From NCBI GenBank assembly GCA_963705355.1, contig OY970070.1, positions 62,001 to 126,000 of the forward strand: DNA of 64,000 nucleotides. Reading direction: 5' to 3'. Below, one piece after another: positions 63,885 to 64,000 of the stretch (position 1 is the stretch's first letter; each line of letters starts with the position of its first letter). The position numbers were made by a program, and so were the translations under genes. The stretch comes from COMBO-56-21 sp963705355 (GTDB lineage Archaea > Thermoplasmatota > Thermoplasmata > UBA10834). The notes under the pieces were generated by a model that saw only the letters and a program-made list of their open reading frames with translations, made no database searches and was not told the origin of the DNA.

Positions 63885-64000
63885 GTGTTAAGGAAGAAGG
63901 ACCGGGAGAGTCTTGCTCCAAAGGTTTTCCTTAGCTATTCCTCTGGAGATGCCATGTTGGCGGGTCGTCTGAAGAGGTCCCTCGAGCAATACGGAGTGAG
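63885..64000 (+). CDS. TIR-domain protein, partial at window end
   Basis: From GTG 63885 the frame reads a short basic lead, then KVFLSYSSGDAMLAGRLKRS..., the first strand and helix of a canonical TIR domain (the F-x-S-Y-S-x-x-D motif). It stays open to base 64000. A GCAGGTG ribosome-site-like stretch precedes the start. The rest, including the catalytic glutamate, is outside the window. Together with the TIR-like gene 128 bases upstream it suggests a defence cluster. Confidence 0.7.
   Translation, partial: MLRKKDRESLAPKVFLSYSSGDAMLAGRLKRSLEQYGV

Larger units (their letters stand above)
60571..64000. mobile_element. element beside tRNA-Leu carrying integrase and TIR genes
   Basis: Downstream of tRNA-Leu the housekeeping genes stop and a ribbon-helix-helix-like gene, a tyrosine recombinase and two TIR-type genes follow. 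No second copy of the tRNA-Leu 3' end was found in the window, so the right boundary, if any, is beyond it. Confidence 0.55.

Overview
The window is archaeal. It carries archaeosine tRNA-guanine transglycosylase, Pth2, the large subunit of D-family DNA polymerase (DP2), RNA polymerase subunit D, archaeal S12/S7/EF-2/EF-1A/S10 and S13/S4/S11 clusters, Pcc1 of KEOPS, type II methionine aminopeptidase, and AT-rich TATA boxes, several of them only about 25-35 bases before a start codon (leaderless-type transcription). A 23S rRNA gene with no 16S beside it, together with the gene content, suggests a Thermoplasmata-like euryarchaeon (inference). Base composition is moderately GC-rich.

Layout. 1-4768: right end of an integrated element (winged-helix and AbrB regulators, zinc ribbon, P-loop ATPase, resolvase-like fragment, tyrosine recombinase) abutting pcc1. 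4824-14556: housekeeping (pcc1, tgtA, DUF1616 protein, pth2, DUF99, then rps12-rps7-fusA-tuf-rps10). 14769-14840: tRNA-Ala(UGC), whose 3' end is repeated exactly (23 bp) at 23616-23638. The 8.8 kb between the copies looks like a genomic island carrying a corrinoid methyltransferase set (UroD-like methyltransferase, corrinoid protein, APC permease, a non-pyrrolysine MttB-family enzyme), a PLP lyase, a nucleotidyltransferase and a phosphoesterase. 23664-33826: mixed metabolism, including a four-to-five-gene SPFH/zinc-ribbon membrane operon, a ModE-Nudix fusion, urocanate hydratase and a NOG1 GTPase. 33918-46534: DP2, the rps13-rps4-rps11-rpoD operon, a NikR-controlled Ni/Co ECF transporter (cbiMQO), a VIT-type transporter and alaS. 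46601-60018: oxidoreductase, 23S rRNA, phosphatases, sucCD, a signalling pair (Roadblock-like membrane protein plus Ras-like GTPase), MBL hydrolase, sua5 and map. 60486-64000: tRNA-Leu(CAA) followed by a second integrase-bearing element with a ribbon-helix-helix protein and two TIR-type genes, the last cut by the window edge.

The strongest unusual feature is a 254-nt group I intron in the 23S rRNA gene (49417-49670, minus strand), recognisable from its conserved core, P1 with a U.G pair at the splice site, P10 and terminal G, inserted after the equivalent of E. coli U1931. Other points of interest are the tRNA-Ala island, the TIR pair beside an integrase, the SPFH/zinc-ribbon operon, an apparent 1-base frameshift in the Roadblock-like gene, and several palindromic operator candidates.
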